Positions 1-8,268 of a stretch of 64,000 bases of DNA are shown here, one piece after another. The DNA lies in contig NZ_SPNT01000003.1 in the NCBI RefSeq assembly GCF_004959855.1, positions 610,619 to 674,618 on the forward strand, read 5' to 3'. The notes beneath the pieces are model-generated. The model saw only the letters and a list, made by a program, of their open reading frames with translations, was not told where the DNA came from and ran no database searches. The position numbers and the translations under genes are program-made. The DNA is from Nitratireductor sp. XY-223. Lineage in GTDB: Bacteria > Pseudomonadota > Alphaproteobacteria > Rhizobiales > Rhizobiaceae. How positions within the stretch are numbered: position 1 is the first letter of the stretch; each line of letters opens with the position of its first letter.

Positions 1-787
1 GCGCATCGGCCCCGGCCGCGTGGCCGGCGAGCGACGCCGTGTGCGAGAGCGCAGCCGCGCGTGCGCGATCGGAATTGCCGACCTTGAGTACAACGACCGG
101 CTTGCCCAGCCTGTCGGCGGTTTCGGCCAGCGACTCGAAGGCGCGGATGTCCTCGATCCCCTCGATGTGAAGCCCGAGGACGCTGACGCGACTGTCCTCC
201 AATAGCGCCTTGCCGATTCCGGCCAGCCCGATCTGCGCCTGGTTTCCGGCGGTGACCACGTAGGCGAGTGGCAGGCCGCGTGTCTGCATGGTCAGGTTGA
301 TCGCTATGTTGGAGGACTGGGTGACGATCGCGGCACCGGCCGCAACGCGCGCGCCGCCATGTTGATCCGGCCACAACAGCGCGCCGTCGAGATAGTTGAC
401 GAAACCGTAGCAGTTGGGACCGAGCAGGGTTACGTCGCCGGCCGCTTCCAGCAGTTCCGACTGCAGATCGACCCCGTCCGCCGTCTCGCGAAACCCGCTG
501 GCAAAGCACACGGCGCCTCCGGCGCCGGCGGCATTGAGCGCCCGCACGGTCTCGATGGTCGCGTGGCGGTTGACGCCGACGAAAGCCGCATCGGGGATAC
601 CGGGCAGGGCGCTAATGTCTGTAAACGCCGGAAAACCGCCCAGGGTCTCGCGCGAAGGATGGACCGGCCAGATCTCACCCGTGAATCCCATTTTGAGATT
701 CTGCGCGATGACGGCCTCGCACCATTCGCCGCCGCCGACGACGGCAATCGACCGCGGGCGCAGCAGGCGCTGGATCTGCGTCGACAC
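1..787 (-). CDS. ADP-forming acyl-CoA synthetase (CoA-binding / succinyl-CoA ligase-like), partial
   Basis: The leftward frame opens with GTG at 787 and runs off the window at base 1, so about 262 N-terminal residues are present. It begins with a CoA-binding Rossmann-type domain (RPRSIAVVGGG near residue 10, then GFTGEIWPVHP) and continues into a succinyl-CoA-ligase-like flavodoxin domain (TLLGPNCYGF, AIVTQSSNIA, VVTAGNQAQIG, LGLHIEGIED). This is the arrangement of acetate-CoA ligase (ADP-forming)-type enzymes; the ATP-grasp part would lie outside the window. The GTG directly follows the TGA of the acyl-CoA dehydrogenase gene, so the genes are translationally coupled in the carnitine operon. 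It may activate a carboxylate such as a trimethylamino acid as its CoA thioester; that substrate is inferred from context. Confidence 0.85.
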   Translation of the reverse strand, partial: MSTQIQRLLRPRSIAVVGGGEWCEAVIAQNLKMGFTGEIWPVHPSRETLGGFPAFTDISALPGIPDAAFVGVNRHATIETVRALNAAGAGGAVCFASGFRETADGVDLQSELLEAAGDVTLLGPNCYGFVNYLDGALLWPDQHGGARVAAGAAIVTQSSNIAINLTMQTRGLPLAYVVTAGNQAQIGLAGIGKALLEDSRVSVLGLHIEGIEDIRAFESLAETADRLGKPVVVLKVGNSDRARAAALSHTASLAGHAAGADA

Positions 788-1948
788 TCAGGCCCCCAGC
801 GGCCGCAGCAGGTCGCGGCTGATGATGTGGCGCTGGATCTCGGATGTGCCGTCCCAGATCCTCTCGACGCGCGCGTCGCGCCAGAACCGCTCCAGCGGCA
901 GGTCGTTCATCAGGCCCATGCCGCCGAAGATCTGGATGGCGGCGTCGGTAACCCGTGCGAGCACCTCCGTTGCAAAGACCTTGGCGCTGGCGATTTCCCG
1001 GTTCGCGGGAAGACCTGCGTCCAGCCGCCATGCGGCGTTGAGCGTCAGAAGGTCGGCGGCGTCGATCTCGGTGATCATGTCCGCGAGCTGGAAGGAAACC
1101 CCCTGGAACTTACCGATCGGCTGTCCGAACTGCTTGCGCTCCGCAGCGTAGCCGAGCGCAAGATCGAAGGCGCGCCGCGCCCGCCCGACGGCCATCGCCG
1201 CCACGGTGAGCCGGGTCGCGTAGAGCCATTCGTTCATGACCGCGAAACCGCCATCCACCTCGCCAAGGACCTGCGCCTGCGGCAGCCGGCAATTATCGAA
1301 ATCGAGCACCATGTTCTTGTAGCCGCGATGTGACACGGACTGATATCCTTCGCGGATCGTGAAGCCTGCCGTACCGCGGTCCACGAGGAAAGTGGTGATG
1401 CGCTTCTTCGGTCCGCCGGGCGTCTGGTCCTCGCCGGTCGCGACGAAGACGATAACGAAATCAGCGTGTTCCGCGCCGGATATGAAGTGTTTCGTTCCAT
1501 TGACGATCCAGTCCTCACCGTCGCGGATCGCGGTGCACTTCATGCCGCGTATGTCCGATCCGGCATCCGGCTCGGTCATTGCCAGCGCGTCCATTTTCTC
1601 GCCGCGCACCGCCGGCAGCAGATAGCGCTCGATCTGGTCGTCGCGGCAGGCCATGAGGATATTCTGCGGGCGACCGAAGAAATGCGTGAGGGCCATCGAG
1701 CCGCGACCGAGCTCGCGCTCGACAAGTGCGAAGTCCACATGCGAGAGGCCAGCACCGCCGACACTTTCGGGAAAGTTGCAGGCGTAGAAGCCGAGGTCGA
1801 TCGTCTTCCGCTTGATCGCGCTGGCAACGTCCTCCGGTACCGCGCCGGTGCGCTCGACCGCGTCCTCGTGAGGGTAGATTTCCTTTTCGACAAAGGAGCG
1901 GACCGTGGAGACGATCATCTCCTGCTCGTCGGTCAATCCGAAATTCAT
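788..1948 (-). CDS. acyl-CoA dehydrogenase
   Basis: A 386-residue FAD-dependent acyl-CoA dehydrogenase of normal length. The N-terminal helical domain starts with FGLTDEQEMIVSTVRSF; the middle beta domain carries ALAMTEPDAGSDIRGM; the C-terminal helical domain has AERKQFGQPIGKFQGV and QIFGGMGLMNDLPLERFWRD. At the usual catalytic-base position the motif reads IWDGTSEIQ, with Asp366 where most relatives have Glu, which may alter chain-length preference or activity. The start overlaps the stop of the carnitine dehydrogenase gene by 4 bp. In this operon it could oxidise a trimethylamino-acyl-CoA such as gamma-butyrobetainyl-CoA; this is inference, and a general short-chain acyl-CoA dehydrogenase is also possible. 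Confidence 0.93.
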   Translation of the reverse strand: MNFGLTDEQEMIVSTVRSFVEKEIYPHEDAVERTGAVPEDVASAIKRKTIDLGFYACNFPESVGGAGLSHVDFALVERELGRGSMALTHFFGRPQNILMACRDDQIERYLLPAVRGEKMDALAMTEPDAGSDIRGMKCTAIRDGEDWIVNGTKHFISGAEHADFVIVFVATGEDQTPGGPKKRITTFLVDRGTAGFTIREGYQSVSHRGYKNMVLDFDNCRLPQAQVLGEVDGGFAVMNEWLYATRLTVAAMAVGRARRAFDLALGYAAERKQFGQPIGKFQGVSFQLADMITEIDAADLLTLNAAWRLDAGLPANREIASAKVFATEVLARVTDAAIQIFGGMGLMNDLPLERFWRDARVERIWDGTSEIQRHIISRDLLRPLGA

Positions 1949-3408
1949 GCGGACCTCCTCTGGCCGGTATGCCGGCCGGCGGTTTCGGGGCGCGGTAATG
2001 CGGCATGCTTTTGCGTGATTGCTTCAACGGCAGCGCTGACTTCGGGTAGGGCCGGGCAGGCGCGGCCCGCACCGCTGTTCACGTGCAGCAGCATCTGTTC
2101 GGCAGTCGCGACGGTGCGGCCGCCGGTAAGGATGGTGTGGAACAGGTGGATGCGCTTCTCGTCCGAAGAAAGGATCTGAGTGGTCGTTGTCAGCCGCTCG
2201 CCGAGCTTGGCCTCGCCAAGATGCATAAGATGGGATTCGACCGTGTAGTAGCTGTGGCCGGCGGCAACGTAGTCGCGATCCGCGCCGATCATGCGCAAGA
2301 GCGCGTCGGTGGTGTCGCCGAACACCTGCAGGTAACGGTGTTCAGTCATGTGGCCGTTGTAGTCGATCCACGACGGCAGCACGGTCGCCTCCCACAGGCT
2401 GAGCGGCGCGGCGATCTCGCTATCGGGAACGGCGAGCGGCCCGGCGACCTGCCGTTCATGCGCGTTGATGAGCGCACCGGCGGCACTGTCGCGGTCCTTG
2501 AGCGCGCGCATGATGCCGATGAGATTGTCGTCGCGCAACCGCTCGAGTTCGCGGATCGAGCGCGCCCCCGACTGTTCGTCCGACTGGGCTGCGATTTTCT
2601 CGACGAGTCCGTCGGTGAGCTCCGGAACGTCCGTCAGGCGGGTCCAGGGCCAGTGCAGGCAGGGCCCGAACTGGGCGATGAAGTGTTTCATGCCCGCTTC
2701 GCCGCCGGCGATGCGGTAGGTCTCGAAGAGGCCCATCTGCGCCCATCGCAGCCCGAATCCGTAGCGGATCGCGTCATCGATCTCCTCGGTTGTGGCGATA
2801 TCGTCGCGCACCAGCCACAACGCCTCGCGCCAGACCGCCTCAAGGAACCGGTCGGCAATGTGCGCGTCGATCTCGTTGAGCAGGTGGAGCGGCGCCATGC
2901 CGATGCTGCGCAGGATCGCCTCGGCCCGTGCAATATCGCCATCGCTGTTGGCGCCGGTCGTCACAAGCTCGACAAGCGGCAGCAGGTAGACCGGGTTGAA
3001 CGGGTGAGCGACCATGATGGGGCCGGGTCGTTCCACGCTTTCCTGCAGTTCCGACGGCTTGAATCCCGATGTGGACGATCCGATCAGCGCATCGCCGGCG
3101 GCACGGGACAGGATTTCCCGGTAGGTGTCGTGCTTGATGTCTAGGCGTTCCGGAACGGATTCCTGGATCCAGGTGGCTCCTTCAACGGCTTCGGCAATGG
3201 TGGCGTGAAAGGACAGATCGCCTTCGGCGGGTAGGGAGACATCGTAAAGCTGCGGCAGTGAGAGCCGCGCGTTGGCCAGCACCTCGCCGATCTTGCGCTC
3301 CGCGTGCGGGTCCGGATCGAACACCCGCACATCCCAGCCGTTGAGCAGGAAACGCGCCGCCCAGCCGCCGCCGATGACGCCGCCGCCGATGATTGCCGCC
3401 GTCGTCAT
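1945..3408 (-). CDS. L-carnitine 3-dehydrogenase fused to a hot-dog thioesterase (betainyl-CoA thioesterase)
   Basis: A 487-residue two-domain protein. Residues 1-320 form a 3-hydroxyacyl-CoA-dehydrogenase-like NAD enzyme: the dinucleotide loop GGGVIGGGWA is near residue 8, and the catalytic pair is His135 (VAHPFNPV) and Glu147 (PLVELV). Residues 335-460 form a 4HBT-type hot-dog domain with DYNGHMTEHRYL at 349-360. Known fusions of this design in rhizobia oxidise L-carnitine to 3-dehydrocarnitine and hydrolyse betainyl-CoA to glycine betaine, the steps either side of the BKACE reaction encoded just upstream. It overlaps both operon neighbours by 4 bp (ATGA). Assignment is strong from the fusion plus the adjacent BKACE; activity of each half is inferred. 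Confidence 0.92.
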   Translation of the reverse strand: MTTAAIIGGGVIGGGWAARFLLNGWDVRVFDPDPHAERKIGEVLANARLSLPQLYDVSLPAEGDLSFHATIAEAVEGATWIQESVPERLDIKHDTYREILSRAAGDALIGSSTSGFKPSELQESVERPGPIMVAHPFNPVYLLPLVELVTTGANSDGDIARAEAILRSIGMAPLHLLNEIDAHIADRFLEAVWREALWLVRDDIATTEEIDDAIRYGFGLRWAQMGLFETYRIAGGEAGMKHFIAQFGPCLHWPWTRLTDVPELTDGLVEKIAAQSDEQSGARSIRELERLRDDNLIGIMRALKDRDSAAGALINAHERQVAGPLAVPDSEIAAPLSLWEATVLPSWIDYNGHMTEHRYLQVFGDTTDALLRMIGADRDYVAAGHSYYTVESHLMHLGEAKLGERLTTTTQILSSDEKRIHLFHTILTGGRTVATAEQMLLHVNSGAGRACPALPEVSAAVEAITQKHAALPRPETAGRHTGQRRSA

Positions 3409-4313
3409 TGCGGTGCCCGCTTGACGAGACCGAGGCGCTCGCGCACGGCCTGCGGACCGATGACCTTGGCGCCCATCGCCTCGATCAGCGCCACGGCACG
3501 CTCTACCAGCGCCTCATTGGTGGCGAGCTTGCCCTTGTCGAGCCACAGATTGTCCTCAAGCCCCACGCGGACATTGCCGCCGGCGAGAACGGCGGCCGCG
3601 ACATAGGGCATTTCGTTGCGGCCGATCGAAAAGGCCGACCAGTGCCACTCGCCGGGCACGTTGTTGACCATGGCCATGAACGTGTTGAGATCGTCGGGTG
3701 CGCCCCAGGGAATGCCCATGCAAAGCTGGACGAGGGCGGGGCTTGTGATAATGCCCTCCGAGACAAGCTGTTTGGCGAGCCAGAGGTGGCCCGTGTCGAA
3801 GGCTTCGATTTCCGGTTTCACGCCCAGGTCGGTCATCATGCCGCCCATAGCCCGGAGCATCCCGGGCGTGTTCGTCATGACGTAGTCGGCTTCCGCGAAG
3901 TTCATCGTGCCGCAGTCGAGCGTGCAGATTTCAGGGAGGCAGTCGCGGATATGGGCAAGCCGCTCCTCGGCCCCGACCATGTCCGTGCCGTCCTGCAGCG
4001 GCAGCGGTGAACCGGGATGTCCGAAGACCAGGTCCCCGCCCATCCCCGCCGTCAGGTTGAGCACGACATCGACTTCCGATTCGCGGATGCGCTCCGTGAC
4101 TTCCCGATAGAGATGAGGATCGCGTGCCGGTGCGCCGTTTTTCGGATCGCGCACATGGCAATGAACGATCGCCGCGCCGGCCTTGGCCGCGGCTATGGCG
4201 CTGTCGGCGATCTGCTCGGGGCTGCGCGGGACGTGCGGACTGCGGTCCTGGGTGCCGCCCGATCCGGTGACGGCGCAGGTGATGAAGACTTCACGATTCA
4301 TTTCGAGCGGCAT
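3405..4313 (-). CDS. BKACE family enzyme (DUF849), probable dehydrocarnitine cleavage / betainyl-CoA-forming
   Basis: A 302-residue beta-keto acid cleavage enzyme. These TIM-barrel zinc enzymes transfer the acyl part of a beta-keto acid onto acetyl-CoA, releasing acetoacetate. The metal-binding motif is seen as VHCHVRDP (His51, His53), and the second metal/base motif as GNVRVGLEDN towards the C-terminus. Beside carnitine dehydrogenase the expected reaction is 3-dehydrocarnitine + acetyl-CoA to betainyl-CoA + acetoacetate. It is the first gene of the leftward operon; a strong GGAGGAGG lies 9 bases before the ATG at 4313. A second, more distant BKACE is encoded at 14778-15716. Confidence 0.92.
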   Translation of the reverse strand: MPLEMNREVFITCAVTGSGGTQDRSPHVPRSPEQIADSAIAAAKAGAAIVHCHVRDPKNGAPARDPHLYREVTERIRESEVDVVLNLTAGMGGDLVFGHPGSPLPLQDGTDMVGAEERLAHIRDCLPEICTLDCGTMNFAEADYVMTNTPGMLRAMGGMMTDLGVKPEIEAFDTGHLWLAKQLVSEGIITSPALVQLCMGIPWGAPDDLNTFMAMVNNVPGEWHWSAFSIGRNEMPYVAAAVLAGGNVRVGLEDNLWLDKGKLATNEALVERAVALIEAMGAKVIGPQAVRERLGLVKRAPQ

Positions 4314-4385
4314 GGCAGGCTACCTCCTCCTTGGGAAACGCTACGCCGCTTGCAATTCTTGTTCATGCAGTTTTAGACTGAAAAC

Positions 4386-5330
4386 ATGCCGGATTGGTTC
4401 AAAACACGTGCTGGTACCAGCAGGGTGGGCATCCTGCTTTTCGAGCAGTTCTCCAACTTCTGCCTCGCCAACACCGTTGAGCCGCTGCGTGCGGCCAATG
4501 ATGTGGCGCGGCGCCGACTCTACGACTGGCATTTCCTCACGCTCGACGGCAATCCCGTCGCCTCTTCAAGCGGCCTTTCGGTTGCGCCCGATACGGCACT
4601 ACGCAACGGGCCGGGCGGCGATCTTCTGTTTTTACTGCCGAGTTACGGATTCCGCGCACTGGCGAACCCGGCCTGCCTCGCCGCGCTGCGCGCGGCGGCG
4701 CGGCGTTACAGCACGCTCGCCGGCCTCGACACCGGAAGCTGGCTGCTGGCGACGGCGGGTCTGCTGAACGGACGGCCGGCGACGATACACTACGAGGAGT
4801 TGGAGGGGTTTTCCGAGCAGTTTCCCGAGATCGACGTGCGGCGCGAGCGGTTCATCATCGATGACGACCGGATCACTTGCAGCGGCGCCATGGCAACCTA
4901 CGACCTGATGAGCGAACTGATCGGCCGCCATCACGGCGAGGCGCTTCGGCTCGAGGTCGGCTGGCTGTTGATGCAGGGGCGCTCACCGGCTGGCGAGGCG
5001 CCGGTTGCGGCAAGAAGCACCGCCGTACGGCGCGCGCTGCGTGTGATGCAGGAATGCGTCGAGGTCCCGCTGCCGCTCGGCATAATAGCTCGCCGTGCTG
5101 GATTGACCCAGCGCGCGCTCGAACAGCGTTTCAAAAACGAGCTGGGAGCCTCGCCGCGCACCGTTTACCGGCGCATCCGATTGCTTGCCGCGCGCAAAAT
5201 GGTCGACGAGACGCAGCTTCCCGTCGGCGAGATCGCCCTGCGCTGCGGCTATGAGAACCCGAGCGCCATGACAAGGGCCTTCGTCGCGGAGTTCGGAATG
5301 ACGCCGCGGGATGTTCGCAACGCCCTGTGA
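4386..5330 (+). CDS. cdhR: GlxA/CdhR-type AraC-family transcriptional regulator
   Basis: A 314-residue regulator. Residues 10-185 form a DJ-1/PfpI (GATase1-like) ligand-sensing domain (VGILLFEQFSNFCLANTVEP at the start, GLDTGSWLLATAGLL in the middle). The last 95 residues are an AraC-type double helix-turn-helix (ALEQRFKNELGASPRTVYRR, EIALRCGYENPSAMTRAF). CdhR-like members activate carnitine dehydrogenase genes in pseudomonads, and this gene is divergent from the carnitine operon with only 72 bp between the starts, so it very likely controls that operon. A possible promoter (TTGCAA at 4350, TTTAGA at 4372) would place its transcript start within a few bases of the ATG. The gene symbol follows family and context, not a measured orthology. 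Confidence 0.88.
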   Translation: MPDWFKTRAGTSRVGILLFEQFSNFCLANTVEPLRAANDVARRRLYDWHFLTLDGNPVASSSGLSVAPDTALRNGPGGDLLFLLPSYGFRALANPACLAALRAAARRYSTLAGLDTGSWLLATAGLLNGRPATIHYEELEGFSEQFPEIDVRRERFIIDDDRITCSGAMATYDLMSELIGRHHGEALRLEVGWLLMQGRSPAGEAPVAARSTAVRRALRVMQECVEVPLPLGIIARRAGLTQRALEQRFKNELGASPRTVYRRIRLLAARKMVDETQLPVGEIALRCGYENPSAMTRAFVAEFGMTPRDVRNAL

Positions 5331-5433
5331 CTTGCATAAGGTTCGCGCATCTGGTGGTAATCACTTCCGAAGGCGCCGCGACCTGCTTTGAGGGCGGCGC
5401 AGTGATGCGCATTTGTAAGAGGCGGCACGGCCC

Positions 5434-6135
5434 ATGATCGATTTCTACTATGCACCGACCCCGAATGGCTGGAAGGTCGCCATCATGCTCGAGGAGTGCG
5501 GGCTGCCTTACGAGACGCACCTCATGAACCTGGCGGGCGGCTCGCAATTCGAGCCGGAATTCCTGAAGATCAGCCCCAATGCCAAGATGCCGGCGATCGT
5601 CGATAATGATACCGGCGGCGAACCGGTTCCCGTCTTCGAGAGCGGCGCGATCCTCTTCTACCTGGGCCGCAAGACCGGCCGCTTCATGCCGTCCGGACCG
5701 CTGGCCGAGAAGGAGACCCTCGAGTGGCTGTTCTGGCAGACCGGCAACCAGGGTCCGATGGCGGGCCAGCTCAGCCATTTCCGGAATTATGCGCCGGAGG
5801 GGCAGGACTACGGCTTCAAGCGCTATCTCGGTGAATATGACCGCAATCTAGCGGTGCTCGAGAACCGGCTGGAGGGCAGGGACTACATCCTCGGCGACTA
5901 CTCGATCGCCGACATGATCAGCTTTCCCTGGGTGCTGATTGCAAAGCCGCTCGGTGCGTCACTGGAGAAATTTCCCAACGTCACGGCGTGGCGCGGCCGC
6001 ATAAAGGAGCGGCCGGCGGTGCAAAAGGCGGTGGACCTCTACAAGGGCAGTCAGAACCGCGGCGATCACAATGCCCAGAACAACAATGTGCTGTTCAACC
6101 AGTCGGCGGACAGCCTGCTCCGGTCAAAAAGCTAG
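5434..6135 (+). CDS. glutathione S-transferase family protein
   Basis: A 233-residue GST. The N-terminal thioredoxin-like domain has FYYAPTPNGWKVAIMLEECG, the loop NAKMPAI with its cis-proline, and ESGAILFYLGRKTG for the gamma-Glu contact. The C-terminal helical domain has YILGDYSIADMISFPWVL with the N-capping box motif. The TPNGWK active-site region resembles YfcG/GstB-type (Nu-class) enzymes that use Thr/Asn rather than Tyr, often with disulfide reductase activity. It follows the CdhR-type regulator by 103 bp on the same strand; a link to carnitine use is not obvious. Confidence 0.9.
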   Translation: MIDFYYAPTPNGWKVAIMLEECGLPYETHLMNLAGGSQFEPEFLKISPNAKMPAIVDNDTGGEPVPVFESGAILFYLGRKTGRFMPSGPLAEKETLEWLFWQTGNQGPMAGQLSHFRNYAPEGQDYGFKRYLGEYDRNLAVLENRLEGRDYILGDYSIADMISFPWVLIAKPLGASLEKFPNVTAWRGRIKERPAVQKAVDLYKGSQNRGDHNAQNNNVLFNQSADSLLRSKS

Positions 6136-6137
6136 GG

Positions 6138-6899
6138 TCAAAGATTGGCGCGGACCTTGTCCATTGCCGTGACGAGCGCCGCGCGCAGTTTATCCCGCTT
6201 GCCATCAAAGCGGTGCGACGGGACCGGAACGGAGATCGCGTAGATCAGGCCGTTGACGTCCTTGAACGCAGTACCGACCGCAGATATCCCGTCCGTGTGC
6301 TCGTTGATGTCGTAAGCGACCCCGGTTTCGCGGATCTCCTCGACTTCCCGTATGACGTCTGACAGGACCCGCTTCTTGTTTTCCTGGCCGCCCAGTTCGC
6401 GGGCAATCAGGGCTGCGGCGACATCGTCGCTGAGCAGTGCGAGCGCGGCCTTGCCGTTGGCGGTGGTCGACAATGGGAAGGTCTCGCCGACCGCCGACAC
6501 GGTTCGCAGCCGGTGCGTTCCCACCACCTGGTCGACGAAGACCATGTGGTCCTGGCGATAGACGGCGAGATCGACGGTTTCCCCGGTCTGCTTGGCAAGC
6601 TCAGCCAGCACCGGCCGGATGACCTCGGCCATGTTGATGCGGCCGGCCTCGGCAAGCGACTGGATCTCCGGTCCGAGACGGAAGCCGCCCTCCGCCGATG
6701 ACGCCATGACGAAGCGTTCGGCCTGAAGCGCATAGATGATCCGCTGTACCGTAGAGCGGGGCAGGCCCACCCGCTCGGCGATCTGGCCGAGACTCAGTCC
6801 CTTGGGTTGATCCTTGAGTGCGCGGAGAATGTCCGCGGCCCGGGATATGACCTGAACTCCTTGATTGGTCTGCGGTTTTTCCACGGTCTCAACGTTCAT
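6138..6899 (-). CDS. IclR family transcriptional regulator
   Basis: A 253-residue regulator with an N-terminal winged helix (VISRAADILRALKDQPKGLS, IAERVGLPRSTVQRII) and a C-terminal GAF-like effector domain (TVDLAVYRQDHMVFVDQV, TTANGKAALALL, YDINEHTDGISAVGTAF). It is divergent from the cyclase/SDR/ABC importer operon with 167 bp between the starts. An imperfect palindrome sits inside the promoter of that operon (7013-7028), so local control in response to a pathway intermediate is the likely role. It converges with the GST gene, 2 bp apart. Confidence 0.92.
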   Translation of the reverse strand: MNVETVEKPQTNQGVQVISRAADILRALKDQPKGLSLGQIAERVGLPRSTVQRIIYALQAERFVMASSAEGGFRLGPEIQSLAEAGRINMAEVIRPVLAELAKQTGETVDLAVYRQDHMVFVDQVVGTHRLRTVSAVGETFPLSTTANGKAALALLSDDVAAALIARELGGQENKKRVLSDVIREVEEIRETGVAYDINEHTDGISAVGTAFKDVNGLIYAISVPVPSHRFDGKRDKLRAALVTAMDKVRANL

Positions 6900-7000
6900 G
6901 AGCCATATCCGACTGTTCTTCCACGGTCTATCTCCGGTCCGGCGATTCGGTTCTCTCAGCTCTTTTTATCATTTGGCGGGCATTGTTGCACGAATTCGAC

Positions 7001-7029
7001 TTGACCGCAATATGGTGCATATGTATCAT
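7001..7029 (+). promoter_or_regulatory. promoter with overlapping IclR-type operator
   Basis: TTGACC (7001-7006), a 17-base spacer and TATCAT (7024-7029) form a near-consensus sigma-70 promoter directed at the cyclase gene. The spacer contains TGGTGCATATGTATCA (7013-7028), an imperfect dyad centred on CATATG (12 of 16 bases symmetric). This placement suits repression by the divergently encoded IclR protein. A strong GGGAGG follows at 7055-7060, six bases before the ATG. Confidence 0.55.
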
Positions 7030-7066
7030 ATAGCAATACATCAGAATTGCGTTTGGGAGGCAATCC

Positions 7067-7906
7067 ATGACGGTGACAATCCGCGGCATCGATTTTCAGG
7101 AAAACCTGAACAACGATATGGGGCTCGAGTTCTATAATCTTTCGCACCGTTACGGTTATCAGTGCCCCAACTGGCCCTATTTCCGCGATGTGCGTATCGA
7201 GCGCATGCATTACATGGCCAAATCCGGCGTCCTGTCGCAGACGCTGACCACCACCATGCATGTCACAACCCACATCGACGCGCCGGCCCACGTGGTGCAG
7301 GGCACGCCCTTCATCGACGAGGTGCCGCTGCCGCATTTCTTCGGCTCCGGCCTCGTCGTTTCGATCCCCAAGAACAAGTGGGAACAGATTACCGGCGACG
7401 ACCTGGAAAAGGCCTGCGGCCACGCGATCCGCAAGAACGACGTGCTGATCATCAACACCGGCTGGCACAAGCACTACGAGGATGGCGACTATTTCCCTTA
7501 CTGCCCGGGACTGGTGCCGTCCGCCGCCGACTGGATGATCGACAAGGGCGTCAAGGTTGTCGGCCACGACACCCAGGCGAACGACCATCCCCTCGCAACG
7601 GCGATCGGCCCGCACCGCAACGGCCCGTTGCTGCCGCACCTGGCCGATGAATACAAGGAGTGGTCGGGCGGCATTGCCTGGGACGAGGCGTTTCCCGAGT
7701 GGGAGCCGGTCCACAACAAGATCTTCAAGGCGGGCATCCTCGGCATCGAGAATGTCGGCGGCGATCTCGACGCGGTGACCGGCAAGCGCTGCACCTTCGC
7801 GTTCTTCCCGTGGAACTGGGACCGCGGCGACGGCTGCATCATCCGGCTGGTGGCCATGATCGACCGCGGCCAGCAATACCGGATCGAACCAGGCGAGTCG
7901 TTCTGA
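7067..7906 (+). CDS. cyclase family protein (metal-dependent hydrolase, kynurenine formamidase-like)
   Basis: A 279-residue member of the cyclase (PF04199-type) family, Mn/Zn hydrolases that act on amides, lactones or cyclic esters. The metal motif is HVTTHIDAPAH (His69, Asp71, His75). A later GHDTQANDHPL segment probably supplies more active-site residues, as in isatin hydrolase and kynurenine formamidase relatives. It is the first gene of the operon and overlaps the cupin gene by one base (TGATG). The substrate is unknown; context (dehydrogenases, BKACE, importer) suggests ring opening or amide hydrolysis of an imported compound. Confidence 0.85.
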   Translation: MTVTIRGIDFQENLNNDMGLEFYNLSHRYGYQCPNWPYFRDVRIERMHYMAKSGVLSQTLTTTMHVTTHIDAPAHVVQGTPFIDEVPLPHFFGSGLVVSIPKNKWEQITGDDLEKACGHAIRKNDVLIINTGWHKHYEDGDYFPYCPGLVPSAADWMIDKGVKVVGHDTQANDHPLATAIGPHRNGPLLPHLADEYKEWSGGIAWDEAFPEWEPVHNKIFKAGILGIENVGGDLDAVTGKRCTFAFFPWNWDRGDGCIIRLVAMIDRGQQYRIEPGESF

Positions 7907-8268
7907 TGTTGATCAAGCGCTTTAATGAAGCCGAGCCTTATGAAGCGCCCAACCATCAGGCCTGCACGTCGCTGAGGCTCGCCGGTTTCTCCGAGACCGG
8001 GCCTGAGAATTACTGGGTCGGCTGCTCGCATTTCCTCCCGGGTGGCGGGGCGGGGCCGGATGCCTCACCCCTCGAGAAAGTCTACGTGGTGCTTTCCGGG
8101 CAACTCACGGTCACGGCCGCCGGAAAGACCGAGATTGCTGGTCCCATGGACACGGTTTTCATCCCCGGCGGGGAGGAGCGGGAAATCCGCAATGAGGGTA
8201 ACGACGTTGTCACCATGATCGTCGTCATGCCCTATCCGCCGGGCGCAGCGCCGGGAGGCAAATCATGA
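7906..8268 (+). CDS. cupin domain protein
   Basis: A 120-residue single-domain cupin. The start is the ATG at 7906 that overlaps the stop of the cyclase gene; the frame stays open further upstream but inside the cyclase gene. Beta-barrel motifs are visible: LEKVYVVLSGQLTVTAAGK and GPMDTVFIPGGEEREIRNEG. The usual metal-binding histidines of the first cupin motif are missing (PLEKVYVVLSG has none), so it may be a binding or non-enzymatic barrel, or an isomerase-like helper. It overlaps the SDR gene by 4 bp. Confidence 0.82.
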   Translation: MLIKRFNEAEPYEAPNHQACTSLRLAGFSETGPENYWVGCSHFLPGGGAGPDASPLEKVYVVLSGQLTVTAAGKTEIAGPMDTVFIPGGEEREIRNEGNDVVTMIVVMPYPPGAAPGGKS

